In this document: positions 26,756 through 36,656 of the stretch, piece by piece | Numbering within the stretch: position 1 is the first letter of the stretch | How the letters are laid out: every line of letters starts with the position of its first letter | Assembly: GCF_003991195.1 (NCBI RefSeq) | Contig: NZ_RCWL01000002.1 | Coordinates: forward strand, 310,001 to 374,000 | Direction of reading: 5' to 3' | Length of the DNA: 64,000 bases | Source: Gynurincola endophyticus | Lineage (GTDB): Bacteria; Bacteroidota; Bacteroidia; Chitinophagales; Chitinophagaceae | Notes under the pieces: generated by a model | Database searches by the model: none | What the model was told of the DNA's origin: nothing | What the model saw: the letters and a program-made list of their open reading frames with translations, nothing else | Position numbers and translations under genes: made by a program

Positions 26756-28903
26756 TTATTTTGTAATTCCTTCTAATGCCATCAGGAATGAATAAACAAC
26801 TGCCACATCTTTTAATTGGTTAAATCTGCCGGAACTTCCTCCGTGTCCTGCTTCCATTGTGGTTTTGAATAAAATCACATTATTTCCTTTGTGGTGATCT
26901 CTCAGTTTAGCGACCCATTTTGCAGGCTCAAAGTACTGAACCTGAGAGTCGTGGTAACCGGTGGTTACCAGGATATTCGGGTATTCAGCGTCTTTCACGT
27001 TATCTACCGGAGAATACTGACGAATGTAAAAATATTCGGCACTGTCTGCAGGATTTCCCCATTCTTTGTATTCACCCGTCGTTAAAGGAATGGTTTCATC
27101 GCTCATCGTAGTAATTACATCTACAAAAGGAACCTGTGCCACGATACCATTCCACAAATCCGGACGGAGATTCGTTACCGCCCCCATTAACAAACCGCCG
27201 GCACTACCGCCATGAGCATACAAATGTTCTTTTGAAGTATATTTTTCCTTAATCAAAAATTCACCACAGTCAATGAAATCATAAAAAGTATTCATTTTTT
27301 TCATCATATGGCCATTGTCGTACCATTTGCGTCCCAACTCTTCACCACCGCGGATGTGAGCAATTACATAAACGAAACCACGGTCAACCAGAGAAAAACG
27401 GGTTGAACTGAAGCCCGGGAACATTGAAATGCCGTAAGAACCATAACCATATAGTAACAATGGATTCTGACCGTTCAGCTTCAATCCTTTTTTATACAAT
27501 AAGGTCATCGGAACTTTTTCTCCATCACGAACCGTTGCCCAGATCATTTTGGTTTCGTACTTCGCCGGATCATATCCACCTAAAACATCTGTACGTTTTT
27601 TCATCACACGCTCTTTGTTAGCCATGTTCACATCATAGGTGGTTCGCGGTGTGATCATTGAGTTATAAGTAACTCTTAAAGTATCTGTATTGAAATCGTT
27701 GTTTGACCCTACATAAGCAGAATAAACAGACTCGTCAAAATCGATGTAATAATCTGTACCGGAATCGAGTTGAATTACCCGTACCTTAGGCATTGCATCT
27801 TTCACTTCACTTAACACCAGATATTTGTCGAAAAGTGAAACGCTGGAAATGCTCACATTTTCTCTGTGCGGAATCACTTCCTTCCAGTTTTCTTTTCTGG
27901 TGTTGTTGATAGGTGTTTCCATCAACTTATAGTTCGGAGCATTCAGGTTGGTCAATACATAGAACTTATCATCTTTATGATAAATACTGTATAACAATCC
28001 TTCTTCACGAGGCTGGAAGGATACAAATTTACCACCAGGTGTAGCTGCGTCAAGAATATAGTATTCTGAATTCTGTTGATTCATTTCTACTCCGATGGTA
28101 ATGTATTTTTTAGATTTGGTTCTGGAAATACCCATGTAATAACGGTTATCTTTTTCCTCGTACACCAAAACATCCTGACTACTTGGAGTTCCTAATTTGT
28201 GGCGGTAAACTTTATTTCCCAGTAAGGTTACTTTATCTTTTACAACATAAAATATATGTTGATTATCGGCTGCCCATACGATATTTCCACCTTCGGCATT
28301 TTCGATTTTGTCAGTATATACTTCACCGGTTTTCAGATTTTTGAAATAGATTGTATAAATTCTACGGCTCACTTCATCGATAGAATAAGCCATAATTTCA
28401 TTGTTGTCTGAAATTTCGTAAGCACCCAAAGAAAAATAAGCTTTTCCTTCTGCCATCTGATTGGCATCGATCAGCACTTCTTCAGGCGAAGAAAGGTTGT
28501 CTTTTTTTCTGCAATAAATTTCATATTGTTTACCGGCTTCATTTTTGGTATAATACCAATATCCGTTGTCTTTCACCGGTAAAGACTCATCGTCTTCTTT
28601 AATACGGCCTTTCATTTCCTGGAATAAAGACTCTTTCAAATCATTTAAACCGCTGGTCATTGTATCGTAATAAGCGTTTTCAGCCTGCAGGTAATCTATT
28701 ACAGGTTTACTGTCGCGCTCATTCATCCAATAGTAATTATCAATACGCGAATCTCCATGTGCCGCTAATACTTTTTCAATTTTATCTGCATCCGGAGGTG
28801 CTGCTTCTTTTGGCCATTGATAAGCTTCTTTCATTTTATTCTCTTCCTGGCAGCCTGCTATAGCAAGTGCAATAATTGACAGATGATATAATTTGATTTT
28901 CAT
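26756..28903 (-). CDS. S9 prolyl-oligopeptidase-family peptidase (oligopeptidase B-like), lipoprotein
   Basis: A 715-residue serine peptidase. A lipoprotein signal peptide ends in the lipobox AIAGC (Cys18), so the enzyme is probably tethered in the periplasm. An N-terminal seven-bladed propeller precedes the alpha/beta-hydrolase domain. The catalytic Ser lies in HGGSAGG, the Asp in GYHDSQVQYFEP and the His in EAGHGGSSGRF. RGGEELGRKWYDNG is typical of oligopeptidase B, which cuts after basic residues; the specificity here is inferred from the family. The length is normal. It is a single gene with a strong terminator. Confidence 0.93.
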   Translation of the reverse strand: MKIKLYHLSIIALAIAGCQEENKMKEAYQWPKEAAPPDADKIEKVLAAHGDSRIDNYYWMNERDSKPVIDYLQAENAYYDTMTSGLNDLKESLFQEMKGRIKEDDESLPVKDNGYWYYTKNEAGKQYEIYCRKKDNLSSPEEVLIDANQMAEGKAYFSLGAYEISDNNEIMAYSIDEVSRRIYTIYFKNLKTGEVYTDKIENAEGGNIVWAADNQHIFYVVKDKVTLLGNKVYRHKLGTPSSQDVLVYEEKDNRYYMGISRTKSKKYITIGVEMNQQNSEYYILDAATPGGKFVSFQPREEGLLYSIYHKDDKFYVLTNLNAPNYKLMETPINNTRKENWKEVIPHRENVSISSVSLFDKYLVLSEVKDAMPKVRVIQLDSGTDYYIDFDESVYSAYVGSNNDFNTDTLRVTYNSMITPRTTYDVNMANKERVMKKRTDVLGGYDPAKYETKMIWATVRDGEKVPMTLLYKKGLKLNGQNPLLLYGYGSYGISMFPGFSSTRFSLVDRGFVYVIAHIRGGEELGRKWYDNGHMMKKMNTFYDFIDCGEFLIKEKYTSKEHLYAHGGSAGGLLMGAVTNLRPDLWNGIVAQVPFVDVITTMSDETIPLTTGEYKEWGNPADSAEYFYIRQYSPVDNVKDAEYPNILVTTGYHDSQVQYFEPAKWVAKLRDHHKGNNVILFKTTMEAGHGGSSGRFNQLKDVAVVYSFLMALEGITK

Positions 28904-28985
28904 GGTCCACTAAAAATTTGTACCTAAAATAAGTATTCCTTGTTAGAAGACCATACCGTTTGTAAAAATACCCAATCGATGTAAT

Positions 28986-29471
28986 TTAGTCGGCTTCAGC
29001 TAACAATCCTTTTACATCTAATTGTTTAGTAACCATTTGTAAATTTCCCTCTTTATCTACCGGCCACTCTTCCTGCGGTTTATCCCAATAAAGCTCTACG
29101 CCGTTTCCATCGGGGTCATCCAGATAAATAGCCTCAGACACCCCGTGGTCGCTCATGCCGGTTAACGGATATTGTACTTCAATAAGTCTTTTAAGGATGT
29201 TTGCCAGGTCTTTACGGGTGGGATACAAGATCGCCGTATGGTAAAGGCCGGGAGCATTTTCGGGTGCCGGAGGCTGGTTTTTACTATGCCAGGTGTTAAG
29301 CCCGATATGGTGGTGATAACCGCCTGCGCTGATAAAAGCAGCCTGACTACCATACTTTTGCTGCAGTTCAAACCCTAAAATACCCGAATAAAAATCAAGT
29401 GCACGTTGCAGATCGGCAACTTTCAGGTGAACATGCCCGATTCTCGTCTTTGCTGGTACCTGATAACTCAT
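28986..29471 (-). CDS. VOC-superfamily (glyoxalase/extradiol dioxygenase-like) protein
   Basis: A 161-residue cytoplasmic protein of the vicinal oxygen chelate fold. The first half-domain starts GHVHLKVADLQRALDFY; probable metal ligands are His in GHVHLK, His in LYHTAIL and Glu in GVELYWD, the pattern of CatE-like catechol-2,3-dioxygenases. The DDPDGNGVELY segment is typical of the family. The substrate cannot be assigned. The gene lies between the S9 peptidase gene and a repeat-rich intergenic region and has no clear partner. Confidence 0.85.
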   Translation of the reverse strand: MSYQVPAKTRIGHVHLKVADLQRALDFYSGILGFELQQKYGSQAAFISAGGYHHHIGLNTWHSKNQPPAPENAPGLYHTAILYPTRKDLANILKRLIEVQYPLTGMSDHGVSEAIYLDDPDGNGVELYWDKPQEEWPVDKEGNLQMVTKQLDVKGLLAEAD

Positions 29472-29534
29472 AAAATATTATTTATTCGTAAATGTAACAG
29501 TTTATGATAAAAAATGTTGCCATATATAAAGATG

Positions 29535-29773
29535 TGACTGCTTCGCAGTCATTTTTCGGGATTACTCGTTGGGTATCGGTTTATACCATATACGGCATAC
29601 AAGCATAGGACTGCTGCGCAGTCATCTTTCGGGATTACTCGTTGGGTATCGGTTTATACCATATACGGCATACAAGCATAGGACTGCTGCGCAGTCATCG
29701 TTCGGGATTACTCGTTGGGTATCGGGTTATACCATATACGGCATACAAGCATAGGACTGCTGCGCAGTCATGA
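29535..29773. repeat. 73-bp tandem repeat array with palindromic core
   Basis: Three full 73-bp units plus a partial fourth; the core gactgc/gcagtc hairpin starts at 29536, 29609, 29682 and 29755. Units are nearly identical from the second onward. Each carries a 6-bp stem palindrome (GACTGC TGC GCAGTC; CTTC variant in the first) and the shared segment tcgggattactcgttgggta. This resembles REP-like intergenic repeats. It is not a CRISPR array: there are no unique spacers. Confidence 0.9.
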
Positions 29774-29826
29774 TGACCGGAGTGCGCTGTTTGGTTACCT
29801 TTGATAAGATATAGCTAATATTTCCT

Positions 29827-29888
29827 GACCCCGGAGGGGTCACATCCTTCTAACTCCCGTAAACCTGTGCTCCGACCCTGAAGGGGTC
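29827..29888. repeat. Two GACCCC..GGGGTC palindromes
   Basis: GACCCCGGAGGGGTC (29827-29841) and GACCCTGAAGGGGTC (29874-29888) are copies of a short palindromic element, each followed by a related tail (acatcctt and gtatcctt). Similar elements are common between Bacteroidota genes. No T-tracts follow, so they are not ordinary terminators. Confidence 0.75.
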
Positions 29889-30049
29889 GTATCCTTTACA
29901 TGCTTATCAGCTGATTTATCAAGGATGTATTCCTAGGCAAATAATCTGTACTGTTTTTATACCGGAATAAAAATATGATCTCTTCAGGATTCTGATGCAT
30001 CTGAAACAATATCAGGATGTATAGCGAAACCCCACCACTCTATATACAT

Positions 30050-30080
30050 AAAAAAACTCTCCCACAGTAGTGGAAGAGTT
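30050..30080 (-). terminator. Terminator of the sdhCAB cluster
   Basis: Stem aactctcccac/gtggaagagtt with one mismatch and a 4-base loop; six T follow on the minus strand, 23 bp after the sdhB stop. Confidence 0.85.
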
Positions 30081-30103
30081 GGATATCTGTAATGATGTAT
30101 ACC

Positions 30104-30865
30104 TTATTGTTCTGTAAAGGCTGCGTTCAGGTACTCACCGTTCAAACGGGAGATATTGGTTACTTTAATTTCTTTCGGACAAACCGCTTCACAAGCTTGT
30201 GTGAAAGTACAAGATCCGAAGTTTTCTTTATCCATTTGCGCCACCATATTTAATACACGGTTCTTACGCTCAGGATCACCTTGTGGTAATAATGCCAGGT
30301 GAGAAACTTTAGCGCTCATGAATAACATAGCAGAGCTGTTTTTACAAGCCGCTACGCAGGCACCACAACCGATACAGGCTGCAGCAGCGAATGATTCATC
30401 TGCTTTATGTTTTTCAATCGGTAAAGCGTTTGCGTCAACTGCATTACCGGTATTTACAGAAATGAAACCACCTGCCTGAACGATACGGTCGAAGGCGTTA
30501 CGGTCAACAACCAGGTCTTTAATTACAGGAAATGCATTCGCTCTCCATGGCTCTACTACGATGGTATCACCATCTTTGTATGCACGCATGTGTAACTGAC
30601 AGGTTGTGTTTGCATGCCACGGACCGTGTGGACGTCCGTTGATATACATAGAACACATACCGCAGATACCTTCACGGCAATCATGGTCGAAAGCGATAGG
30701 CTCTTTTCCTTCTTTAATGAGTTGTTCATTTAATACATCGAACATTTCCAGAAATGACATTTCAGAAGAAATATCTTTTACCTGGTAAGTTTCAAAATGT
30801 CCTTTATCGCTGCTGTTTTTTTGTCTCCACACTTTCAGCGTAAGATTCATTGTATAATGTTCCAT
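30104..30865 (-). CDS. sdhB: Succinate dehydrogenase/fumarate reductase iron-sulfur subunit
   Basis: A 253-residue electron-transfer subunit of complex II at the inner face of the cytoplasmic membrane. The [2Fe-2S] cluster is bound by Cys63, Cys68, Cys71 and Cys89 (CREGICGMC). The C-terminal ferredoxin-like part has [11 protein letters not shown] for the [4Fe-4S] cluster and CEAVCPKEI for the [3Fe-4S] cluster. All ligands are present. It is the last gene of sdhC-sdhA-sdhB, 108 bp after sdhA, and is followed by the terminator. An internal Met at residue 6 is an alternative start. Confidence 0.95.
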   Translation of the reverse strand: MEHYTMNLTLKVWRQKNSSDKGHFETYQVKDISSEMSFLEMFDVLNEQLIKEGKEPIAFDHDCREGICGMCSMYINGRPHGPWHANTTCQLHMRAYKDGDTIVVEPWRANAFPVIKDLVVDRNAFDRIVQAGGFISVNTGNAVDANALPIEKHKADESFAAAACIGCGACVAACKNSSAMLFMSAKVSHLALLPQGDPERKNRVLNMVAQMDKENFGSCTFTQACEAVCPKEIKVTNISRLNGEYLNAAFTEQ

Positions 30866-30973
30866 GCTACTATATTGAATAATTTGCTAAAATTTGATTT
30901 CGTCAGTGATTTGATCACTTATATTATGTTAACAGTTGTAATGTATATTGAGTTCATTACAACTGTTTTTTAA

Positions 30974-32947
30974 TTATTTATAACTACGTTGAGATGGTTT
31001 GGCAATTTCGAAGTTTAATTCTTCTTTATGCAGATTCCACTTGCTGTCGCCATTGTATTCCCAGGCAGCAACATAGCTGAAGTTTGCATCATCGCGTAAA
31101 GCTTCTCCTTCTTCAGTTTGAGATTCTTCTCTGAAGTGGCCACCACAGCTTTCTTTTCTTTGTAATGCATCCAAACACATTAACTCGCCCAGCTCAATAA
31201 AGTCAGCAACACGGTTGGCTTTATCTAGTTCAGGGTTGAATTCTTCAATTTTTCCGGGAACTTTTACATTCGACCAGAATTCTTTTTTCAATTGTTGAAT
31301 TTCAACAATTGCTTCTTTCAATCCTTGTTCGTTACGAGCCATTCCGCATTTTTCCCACATAATTTTTCCTAAACGTTTGTGGAAGCTTTCTACAGATTCA
31401 GTTCCCTGAATACTCATTAATGTATTGATACGATCGCTTACTTCTTTTTCTGCTTCTACGAATGCAGGGTGATCGGTAGGGATCGATTTTGTACGGATTT
31501 CATCAGCCAGATAATTACCGATAGTGTAAGGAATAACGAAGTAACCGTCGGCTAAGCCCTGCATTAATGCAGAAGCACCTAAGCGGTTAGCACCGTGGTC
31601 TGAGAAGTTAGCCTCACCCAGTGCATATAAACCCGGTACAGAAGTCATCAGTTCATAGTCTACCCATAATCCACCCATCGTATAGTGAACAGCAGGATAA
31701 ATACGCATTGGAACTTCGTAAGGATTTTCACCGGTAATTTTTTCGTACATATCGAAAAGGTTACCGTATTTTTCTTTTACAACTTCTTTACCTAATTTGA
31801 TTACTTCTTCCAGGGTAGCATCGTGATGACCAATGATATTTGCCTGTGTTCTGCCATATCTTTCAATCGCAGCGGCAAAATCAAGGTATACGGCTTGTTT
31901 GGAAGTACCTACACCGTAACCTGCATCGCAACGCTCTTTGGCAGCACGGCTGGCAACGTCTCTCGGTACAAGGTTACCGAAGGCCGGATATCTTCTTTCT
32001 AAATAATAATCTCTTTCATTTTCAGGGATATCGCTTGCGCGGCGGTTATCACCTTTTTCTTTTGGTACCCAGATTCTACCGTCATTACGTAATGACTCAG
32101 ACATCAGGGTTAATTTAGACTGATGATCGCCTGAAACCGGAATACAGGTAGGGTGAATCTGTGTAAAACACGGATTACCGAAATGAGCACCTTTTTTATG
32201 GGCTTTCCATGCAGCGGTAACATTCGATCCCATTGCATTGGTAGATAAATAAAATACGTTTCCGTAACCACCGCTACATAATAATACAGCGTGTCCGAAA
32301 TGGCGTTCTAATTTACCGGTCACCAGGTCGCGGGCAATAATTCCACGGGTTTTTCCATCGATCTTAACGATTTCCAACATTTCGTGGCGGGTGTATTGGG
32401 TTACATTACCCAATGCTACCTGACGCTCTAAAGCCTGATAAGCACCGATCAATAATTGCTGACCGGTTTGACCGGCTGCGTAGAAAGTTCTTTGTACCTG
32501 AGTACCACCGAAAGAACGATTGCTTAATAAGCCACCGTATTCACGGGCAAAAGGAACACCCTGCGCTACACACTGGTCAATAATATTAGCAGAAACTTCT
32601 GCCAGACGGTGTACGTTTCCTTCGCGGGCACGATAGTCGCCACCTTTAATCGTATCATAAAATAAACGGAAAACAGAGTCACCATCGTTTTGGTAGTTTT
32701 TAGCAGCATTGATACCTCCTTGTGCAGCGATTGAGTGCGCACGACGAGGAGAATCCTGGAAGCAAAATACTTTCACTTTATAACCTAACTCACCCAAAGC
32801 AGCTGCAGCAGACGCTCCAGCCAATCCGGTTCCGACAATAATAACTTCCAAATTACGCTTGTTGGCTGGGTTTACCAGCTTGCAATGCCCTTTATAATCA
32901 GTCCATTTTTTATCTAAAGGACCGGCGGGAATTTTTGAATTCAACAT
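30974..32947 (-). CDS. sdhA: Succinate dehydrogenase/fumarate reductase flavoprotein subunit
   Basis: A 657-residue catalytic subunit carrying covalent FAD. The N-terminal dinucleotide site reads [17 protein letters not shown], followed by the flavin-attachment region [15 protein letters not shown] (His in AHSIAAQGG). The capping domain and substrate residues lie within HPTCIP and RDVASRA, and the C-terminal half has GLYALGEAN. The long N-terminus and overall length match the Bacteroidota three-subunit complex, which can run in either direction depending on quinone. Spaced 155 bp from sdhC and 108 bp from sdhB, with no promoter seen between. Confidence 0.95.
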   Translation of the reverse strand: MLNSKIPAGPLDKKWTDYKGHCKLVNPANKRNLEVIIVGTGLAGASAAAALGELGYKVKVFCFQDSPRRAHSIAAQGGINAAKNYQNDGDSVFRLFYDTIKGGDYRAREGNVHRLAEVSANIIDQCVAQGVPFAREYGGLLSNRSFGGTQVQRTFYAAGQTGQQLLIGAYQALERQVALGNVTQYTRHEMLEIVKIDGKTRGIIARDLVTGKLERHFGHAVLLCSGGYGNVFYLSTNAMGSNVTAAWKAHKKGAHFGNPCFTQIHPTCIPVSGDHQSKLTLMSESLRNDGRIWVPKEKGDNRRASDIPENERDYYLERRYPAFGNLVPRDVASRAAKERCDAGYGVGTSKQAVYLDFAAAIERYGRTQANIIGHHDATLEEVIKLGKEVVKEKYGNLFDMYEKITGENPYEVPMRIYPAVHYTMGGLWVDYELMTSVPGLYALGEANFSDHGANRLGASALMQGLADGYFVIPYTIGNYLADEIRTKSIPTDHPAFVEAEKEVSDRINTLMSIQGTESVESFHKRLGKIMWEKCGMARNEQGLKEAIVEIQQLKKEFWSNVKVPGKIEEFNPELDKANRVADFIELGELMCLDALQRKESCGGHFREESQTEEGEALRDDANFSYVAAWEYNGDSKWNLHKEELNFEIAKPSQRSYK

Positions 32948-33102
32948 ACAACCTATTTATTAAAGTGCAGATTCAATAAAAGAATCTTTCCCTCCCACTT
33001 CCACCTTGTAGCGATCGGGAAATGCTTAATCTGATATTACTATATATAAACTGATATACATCTCACGGGTGGTCACCTCTTCACTACCAGTTAATAATTC
33101 AC

Positions 33103-33789
33103 TTAGTTCACCCAACCTAAGTACATAGAGATGGGCATCATGGCAAAAGTTGCACAAATGATGATTGAAAACCACACGCCTACAGGTGTTAAGATAGACA
33201 AGTAGCGATCGTTACGTACACCAAATGTTCTGAAAGCAGACTGGAAGCCATGCATCAGGTGATAACAAAGAGAGATACAACCCAATACATAAAGAATTAC
33301 CACCAGCGGGCTTTGAAATACATCCAACATTCTGGCATACAGGTTTTCACCGGTTTTAAGTCCTAACTGTACTTCATCTAATGTGTGTGTAATACGGGAA
33401 GGTACCCAGAAATGAGCAATGTGCATTACCAGGAATAATAATACGAGTGTTCCTAATAAACCCATTGAGCGGCTGTACCATTTCGATTTTCCGTCTTTAA
33501 TCGGTACAGCATACTTTACAGTACGCTTACGCTGATTTTGGAAAACCAAAACCAATCCTTGTACAATGTGTAAAAGAATTCCGGCAAAAAGGCCAATTTC
33601 AGCAATTCTGATCACTACTGTGTGACCCATAAAATAAGCAGCTGTGTTGAACATTTCGCCATTGTCATTAGCCCAGATACATGCGTTCAAACCAGCGTGT
33701 ACGATGAGGAAAGCAATTAATGAGATACCTGTTAATCCCATTATAAATTTCTTACCTACAGAAGACGTGAATAAGTCAATCCATTTCAT
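33103..33789 (-). CDS. sdhC: Succinate dehydrogenase cytochrome b558-type membrane subunit
   Basis: A 228-residue membrane anchor with about five helices that binds haem and quinone for the SdhA-SdhB dimer. It is the single-subunit anchor type of Bacteroidota and epsilonproteobacteria rather than the SdhC/SdhD pair. Conserved His residues within helices (LIVHAGLNA, LLHIVQGL, LVMHIAHFW, CYHLMHGFQ) are the likely haem ligands. A GTG 39 bases upstream is in frame, but the ATG (MKWIDLFTSSVGKK) gives the typical start. First gene of sdhCAB, with an exact -7 element about 75 bp upstream. Confidence 0.93.
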   Translation of the reverse strand: MKWIDLFTSSVGKKFIMGLTGISLIAFLIVHAGLNACIWANDNGEMFNTAAYFMGHTVVIRIAEIGLFAGILLHIVQGLVLVFQNQRKRTVKYAVPIKDGKSKWYSRSMGLLGTLVLLFLVMHIAHFWVPSRITHTLDEVQLGLKTGENLYARMLDVFQSPLVVILYVLGCISLCYHLMHGFQSAFRTFGVRNDRYLSILTPVGVWFSIIICATFAMMPISMYLGWVN

Positions 33790-33864
33790 GTAAATCAGTT
33801 TTTCATGTTCCAAGCCAATGAATATCACCTGCTTGAAATGTCGTGTTCATTTTCAAATCTTTTG

Positions 33865-33872
33865 CAAATTTA
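33865..33872 (-). promoter_or_regulatory. -7 element of the sdhCAB promoter
   Basis: TAAATTTG on the minus strand, exact TAnnTTTG, giving a leader of about 70 bases before sdhC. The -33 element is unclear. Confidence 0.55.
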
Positions 33873-34114
33873 AAGTAGCAAATCTGTAAATTCATATTTT
33901 AGTAAAAAAAAAGTACATTTCATCTTTTTGTTCTTTTTTTCGTTATCTTGCAAAATCCGATTTTCTACACTAATTGCTATTATACAACGCTTTCAGGCAT
34001 CATTTCATTGTATTTTTAAGAATTGTTATTCAGGATTTTGTAATAATTCAAATTCCCCATTAAATTTGCCGCCCTAAAGGTTTTACTAATTCAGATCTTT
34101 TACGTCCGGGCCAC

Positions 34115-34122
34115 TATTTTTG
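34115..34122 (+). promoter_or_regulatory. -7 element of the accD promoter
   Basis: TATTTTTG, exact TAnnTTTG, giving a leader of about 50 bases before accD. No clear -33. Confidence 0.5.
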
Positions 34123-34179
34123 GTTACGGTTTGATCGTAAAGTATGAAATTCATATCTTAGCCAACTAAATCCAAGAGA

Positions 34180-35088
34180 ATGAAACAAGAAGAGGATTTC
34201 GATTCGAACTTAACCGGTGAGAGTGCTAACAGTGCAGACCAGAGCGGTTGGTTTAAACGCATGAAAAAAGGTATTTTAACCAGTACCGCTGAAAAAAAGG
34301 AAACTCCGGAAGGTTTGTGGAGCAAATGTCCTGAGTGTGGATACATTTGTACCGCCACAGAACTCGATGAGAACTTATACGTGTGCCCTAAATGTGACTA
34401 CCACCACCGTATTGGTAGTGAAGAGTATTTTGATATTATCTTCGACAATGAAGAATTCGACATCTTTTTCGAAGAAATACGCTCTAAAGACTATCTCGGA
34501 TTCACCGATTTAAAATCGTATGAAGTACGTTTAAAAGAAATCTGGTCAAAAACTGAACTGACCGATTCTATCCGCGTTGCGAAGGGTAAACTGAAAGGTG
34601 AAAACCTGGTGATTGCCTGTATGGACTTTGCCTTTATCGGCGGTTCTTTAGGTAGCGTAATGGGAGAAAGAATTGCACGTGCAGTAGATCTTTGTTTAGA
34701 ACTCAGGTGTCCGTTAATCATTATCTGTAAATCAGGTGGTGCACGTATGATGGAATCTGCGTTTTCGCTGATGCAACTGGCAAAAGTTTCCGGTAAACTT
34801 TCGCTGATGAGCGACGCACAACTTCCTTATATCTCTTTCTTAACCGATCCTTCATTCGGAGGTATCTCTGCTTCTTTCGGTATGTTGGGAGATCTGAATA
34901 TCGCAGAACCGGGCGCCCTTATCGGATTTGCCGGCCCTCGCGTTATCAAAGAAACCATTAAAAAGGATTTACCGGAAGGTTTCCAGAGAAGTGAGTTTTT
35001 ATTGGAACACGGCTTCTTAGACTTTATCGTTCATAGAAAAGCACTGAAAGATAAACTCGCAACCGTATTTTCATTGCTCAAAAACTAA
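34180..35088 (+). CDS. accD: Acetyl-CoA carboxylase carboxyltransferase subunit beta
   Basis: A 302-residue subunit of acetyl-CoA carboxylase, which makes malonyl-CoA for fatty-acid synthesis together with AccA, AccB and AccC. A zinc ribbon is formed by Cys50, Cys53, Cys69 and Cys72. The crotonase-fold carboxyltransferase region has CKSGGARMMES (oxyanion-hole loop) and PSFGGISASFGMLGD. After about 20 residues of acidic N-terminal extension the sequence follows the family. The length is normal. Separated from smpB by a hairpin. Confidence 0.95.
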   Translation: MKQEEDFDSNLTGESANSADQSGWFKRMKKGILTSTAEKKETPEGLWSKCPECGYICTATELDENLYVCPKCDYHHRIGSEEYFDIIFDNEEFDIFFEEIRSKDYLGFTDLKSYEVRLKEIWSKTELTDSIRVAKGKLKGENLVIACMDFAFIGGSLGSVMGERIARAVDLCLELRCPLIIICKSGGARMMESAFSLMQLAKVSGKLSLMSDAQLPYISFLTDPSFGGISASFGMLGDLNIAEPGALIGFAGPRVIKETIKKDLPEGFQRSEFLLEHGFLDFIVHRKALKDKLATVFSLLKN

Positions 35089-35106
35089 TTTTTTAGTATA
35101 TTTATT

Positions 35107-35137
35107 GAAAGAGGGGGGATTTTGTCTCCCCTCTTTA
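35107..35137 (+). terminator. Probable terminator between accD and smpB
   Basis: Stem aaagagggggga/tctcccctcttt (near-perfect) with a short loop. The T-tract after it is weak (cttta gttat), so some readthrough to smpB is likely. Confidence 0.7.
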
Positions 35138-35168
35138 GTTATCATTTCATTAGTGAAGCAGGTATTGT

Positions 35169-35606
35169 ATGGCAGACATAAAAAACAGATCAGCCTATCA
35201 CGAGTATTTTATTGAAGATAAATTCGAAGCCGGTTTGGTACTCCAAGGCACCGAAGTGAAATCACTCAGAGCCGGTAAAGCCAGCTTTAACGATAGCTAT
35301 TGTATCATTGAGAAAGGGGAGGTTTTCATTAAAAGCCTTCACATCGCAGAATACTCGCATGGCACCGTGAACAATCACGACCCCGTACGCCTTCGTAAAT
35401 TATTGCTCAATAAAAAAGAAATCAGAAAACTTGAAAACAAGTTAAAAGAACGTGGTTATACCATCGTTCCCCTGAGAATATTTTTTAATGGCAAGGGGTT
35501 TGCGAAATTAGAAATCGGTTTGGGCAAGGGTAAAAAATTATACGACAAACGGGAAACAATTAAACAACGCGACGTAGAAAGAGAAATGAAACGCTTTATC
35601 AAATAA
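35169..35606 (+). CDS. smpB: SsrA-binding protein
   Basis: A 145-residue OB-fold RNA-binding protein that loads tmRNA onto stalled ribosomes for trans-translation. Typical signatures are GLVLQGTEVKSLR near the N-terminus and GKGKKLYDKRETIKQRD at the end, where the basic C-terminal tail (REMKRFIK) enters the mRNA channel. The length is normal. The tmRNA gene is not in the window; the partner nuclease RNase R is, at 6664-8802. A secreted unknown follows 20 bp later. Confidence 0.96.
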   Translation: MADIKNRSAYHEYFIEDKFEAGLVLQGTEVKSLRAGKASFNDSYCIIEKGEVFIKSLHIAEYSHGTVNNHDPVRLRKLLLNKKEIRKLENKLKERGYTIVPLRIFFNGKGFAKLEIGLGKGKKLYDKRETIKQRDVEREMKRFIK

Positions 35607-35626
35607 TTCAATTATCTGGCTACCTT

Positions 35627-36622
35627 ATGTATAAACTTATTTCTTTTTTAATCCTCTGCTGTTTTGTTACCAATATACAGGCACAAACCCTTACCGGAGC
35701 CTGGTACGGAAGAGCAGACGTATTAGCACAGGGAAACAACAGTAACTACCTCACCGAATTAATTCTCAGACAAAAAGGAAACGACGTTGAAGGAGTTTTC
35801 GGATATTATTTCAGAGACACTTATCAGAGCTTCTACATCAGAGGTACTTATGATCCAAAAACCAGAGAAGTATTCATTAAAAACCTTCCGATGCTGTTTT
35901 ATAAAGCAACAGGGAGAGACGGCATTGAATGCCCTATGAACTTTTCAGGAAAATTTATCGTATCACAGGTAAGCAGCTCCTTAACCGGATCTTTTTACAG
36001 CGACGATAAATACAAATATACCTGCCCGGAAATACGCGTAAATTTTTCAGTTGATAATGAAATTAAAAACCAGGATTCTCTTCTAAGAAATACATTAGTA
36101 GGTAGAAAAATCTGGAAGCCTGCTGAAGAAGATTATATTGTTTCTGAAAGAGAATACAAATCGGCACAACCGGTAGTACAAAAAGTTTCTTCCAGCTTTG
36201 AAAGAAAAGAATTAGGCGAATTACAAGCAAAAACAATCAATATCGATACCGAAAAATTGCTGGTCAAGAAATTTGAAAGCAGAAAAAAATCGGTCGTGCG
36301 TGAAATTGAAATTGCCAGTGATTCAATCCGCGTCAGTTTTTATGATAACGGAGAAATTGACGGAGATTCTATCAGTGTATTCCTGAACAATCAACCCGTA
36401 TTGGTGAGAGAAGGTTTAACAGCCCGGGCACTTACGCTTTATCTGGCACTTGATCCGAACAGAGAAATCAATGAGATTTCAATGTTTGCTGAAAACCTGG
36501 GCTTGTATCCACCTAATACTGCATTGATGATTATCAGCGATGGAGAAAATGCCTACGAAGTATATTTAAGCAGTAGTTTAGATCTAAACAGTACCGTACG
36601 ATTACGGCGAAAGAAAAAGTAA
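35627..36622 (+). CDS. Secreted protein of unknown function
   Basis: A 331-residue exported protein with a signal peptide (about 1-19, NIQAQ). The first half (20-150) is beta-rich with a GAWYGRADV start and a possible lipocalin-like pattern (GVFGYYF, LTGSFYSDD). After a linker, the last 95 residues contain a conserved-looking block (FYDNGEIDGDSISVFLNN, then AENLGLYPPNTALMII) that recurs at the C-terminus of other secreted Bacteroidota proteins in my recollection. Not a known enzyme. Twenty bp after smpB, probably on the same transcript; a terminator follows. Confidence 0.75.
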   Translation: MYKLISFLILCCFVTNIQAQTLTGAWYGRADVLAQGNNSNYLTELILRQKGNDVEGVFGYYFRDTYQSFYIRGTYDPKTREVFIKNLPMLFYKATGRDGIECPMNFSGKFIVSQVSSSLTGSFYSDDKYKYTCPEIRVNFSVDNEIKNQDSLLRNTLVGRKIWKPAEEDYIVSEREYKSAQPVVQKVSSSFERKELGELQAKTINIDTEKLLVKKFESRKKSVVREIEIASDSIRVSFYDNGEIDGDSISVFLNNQPVLVREGLTARALTLYLALDPNREINEISMFAENLGLYPPNTALMIISDGENAYEVYLSSSLDLNSTVRLRRKKK

Positions 36623-36656
36623 TCTTACAGTTATTAATTTATCTTACAACATATTC

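Larger units (their letters stand above)
29472..30103. other. Repeat-rich intergenic region
   Basis: About 632 bp with no credible gene. It holds a 73-bp tandem array (29535-29773), two GACCC-type palindromes (29827-29841 and 29874-29888), about 160 bp of unremarkable AT-rich sequence, and the sdhB terminator. Open frames inside the array come from the repeat itself. Confidence 0.8.
33790..34179. other. Divergent intergenic region between sdhC and accD
   Basis: About 390 bp of AT-rich sequence holding both promoters: the sdhCAB -7 element at 33865-33872 and the accD -7 element at 34115-34122. The middle part (33880-34070) contains A- and T-tracts but no open frame, repeat or RNA that I recognise. 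Confidence 0.6.

Noticed and set aside
29569-29754. Open frame inside the 73-bp array
   Set aside because: A by-product of the tandem repeat, with no plausible start or protein features.
29535-29773. CRISPR array
   Set aside because: The whole 73-bp unit repeats, so there are no unique spacers, and no cas genes are present.
33790-33828. Upstream GTG extension of sdhC
   Set aside because: The ATG at 33789 gives the usual family N-terminus; the extension adds unrelated residues.
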